DNA of 6,426 nucleotides, taken from positions 1 through 6,426 of the forward strand of contig JAKCEJ010000176.1 in NCBI GenBank assembly GCA_021838065.1, given 5' to 3'. Shown piece by piece: positions 6,041 through 6,426 of this stretch. Made by a program: the position numbers and the translations under genes. A model generated the notes under the pieces. That model saw only the letters and a program-made list of their open reading frames with translations. It searched no databases and had not been told where the DNA came from. The DNA is from Pseudomonadota bacterium (GTDB lineage: Bacteria > Pseudomonadota > Gammaproteobacteria > Steroidobacterales > Steroidobacteraceae). Numbering within the stretch: the stretch's first letter is position 1; each line of letters opens with the position of its first letter.

Positions 6041-6426
6041 ATGACTGAATCGCACGCCGGCGCGCGAGCGCATCCGCCGATCTGGGTGATGGGGCTCACC
6101 AACGCCATCTTCGGCATGATGGGCGGCTTCTGCGTGGTGACCCTGCCGCAGCTGCTCGCCGCCGAAGGCATCCCCGGCGGGCACGTCGCGACGATCACCG
6201 CGATCATCATCTCACCGGGCTTCTGGGCGTTCATATTCTCGCCCATGCTCGATGTGCGCCTGCGCCGCCGCACCTATGCGCTGATCTTCGCCGTCATTGC
6301 GGCGTGCGCCGCTGCGTTCACCGTGCTGCATCACCGCAATCTGGATTTGGTGGTGCCGATCATGCTCGTCGGCTACCTGTCGGCCGCCTTCTATCAGGGC
6401 GCCGTCGGCGGCTGGATGGGCAGCCT
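6041..6426 (+). CDS. MFS transporter, N-terminal part (3' end outside window)
   Basis: The first 128 complete codons of a multi-pass inner-membrane transporter of the major facilitator superfamily; the reading frame is still open at the window edge. Hydrophobic segments lie near residues 14-40, 49-69, 79-96 and 103-123, the expected spacing for the first four helices of a 12- or 14-helix MFS protein. The loop between helices 2 and 3 has LDVRLRRR (70-77), resembling MFS motif A with its conserved Asp and basic residues. The stretch MGLTNAIFG in helix 1 and the conserved Pro in TLPQLLA recall the AmpG/PAT-like branch, but this is only an impression and the substrate is unknown. It has its own candidate promoter and a very good ribosome binding site, so it is probably a separate transcription unit from soeABC. 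Whether it serves sulfur metabolism cannot be told. Confidence 0.8.
   Translation, partial: MTESHAGARAHPPIWVMGLTNAIFGMMGGFCVVTLPQLLAAEGIPGGHVATITAIIISPGFWAFIFSPMLDVRLRRRTYALIFAVIAACAAAFTVLHHRNLDLVVPIMLVGYLSAAFYQGAVGGWMGS

Noticed and set aside
1..6426. CRISPR arrays, tRNA/rRNA genes, insertion sequences or phage attachment sites
   Set aside because: I saw no spaced identical repeats outside the propeller blades, no tRNA-like cloverleaf, no transposase and no terminal inverted repeats with target duplications.

Overview
The window comes from a GC-rich bacterium, most likely a proteobacterium. The reasons are very GC-rich third codon positions, several GTG starts, strong Shine-Dalgarno sequences and tightly overlapped genes. 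No taxonomic marker gene is present, so nothing finer than that can be supported.

Layout, all on the + strand. (1) Positions 1-910: the 3' part of a YVTN-type seven-bladed beta-propeller gene whose start lies outside the window. (2) Positions 911-1140: an intergenic region with nested inverted repeats just after the propeller stop, a sharply AT-rich island (20 G/C in 60 bases) that is the best place for a promoter, and a perfect 9-bp hairpin just before the next ribosome binding site. (3) Positions 1141-5686: a three-gene operon with 4-base ATGA and GTGA overlaps. It encodes a molybdopterin oxidoreductase catalytic subunit without a Tat signal, a protein with four [4Fe-4S] binding motifs, and a DmsC-type membrane anchor. 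Together these best match SoeABC, the cytoplasm-facing sulfite:quinone oxidoreductase. (4) Positions 5687-6040: a 354-base gap with hairpins, a plausible sigma70-type promoter and a long leader. (5) Positions 6041-6426: the 5' end of a major facilitator superfamily (MFS) transporter gene that runs off the window.

Proposed working of the operon: the A subunit oxidises sulfite to sulfate in the cytoplasm at a bis-MGD molybdenum centre. Electrons pass through its N-terminal [4Fe-4S] cluster and the four clusters of the B subunit to quinone at the membrane anchor C. The substrate is inferred from family resemblance; the sequence alone does not prove it.

I did not find a clearly new system. The more unusual signals are the AT-rich repeat island and leader hairpin in front of soeA, the exact 42-residue periodicity of the propeller, and the structured gap before the transporter.
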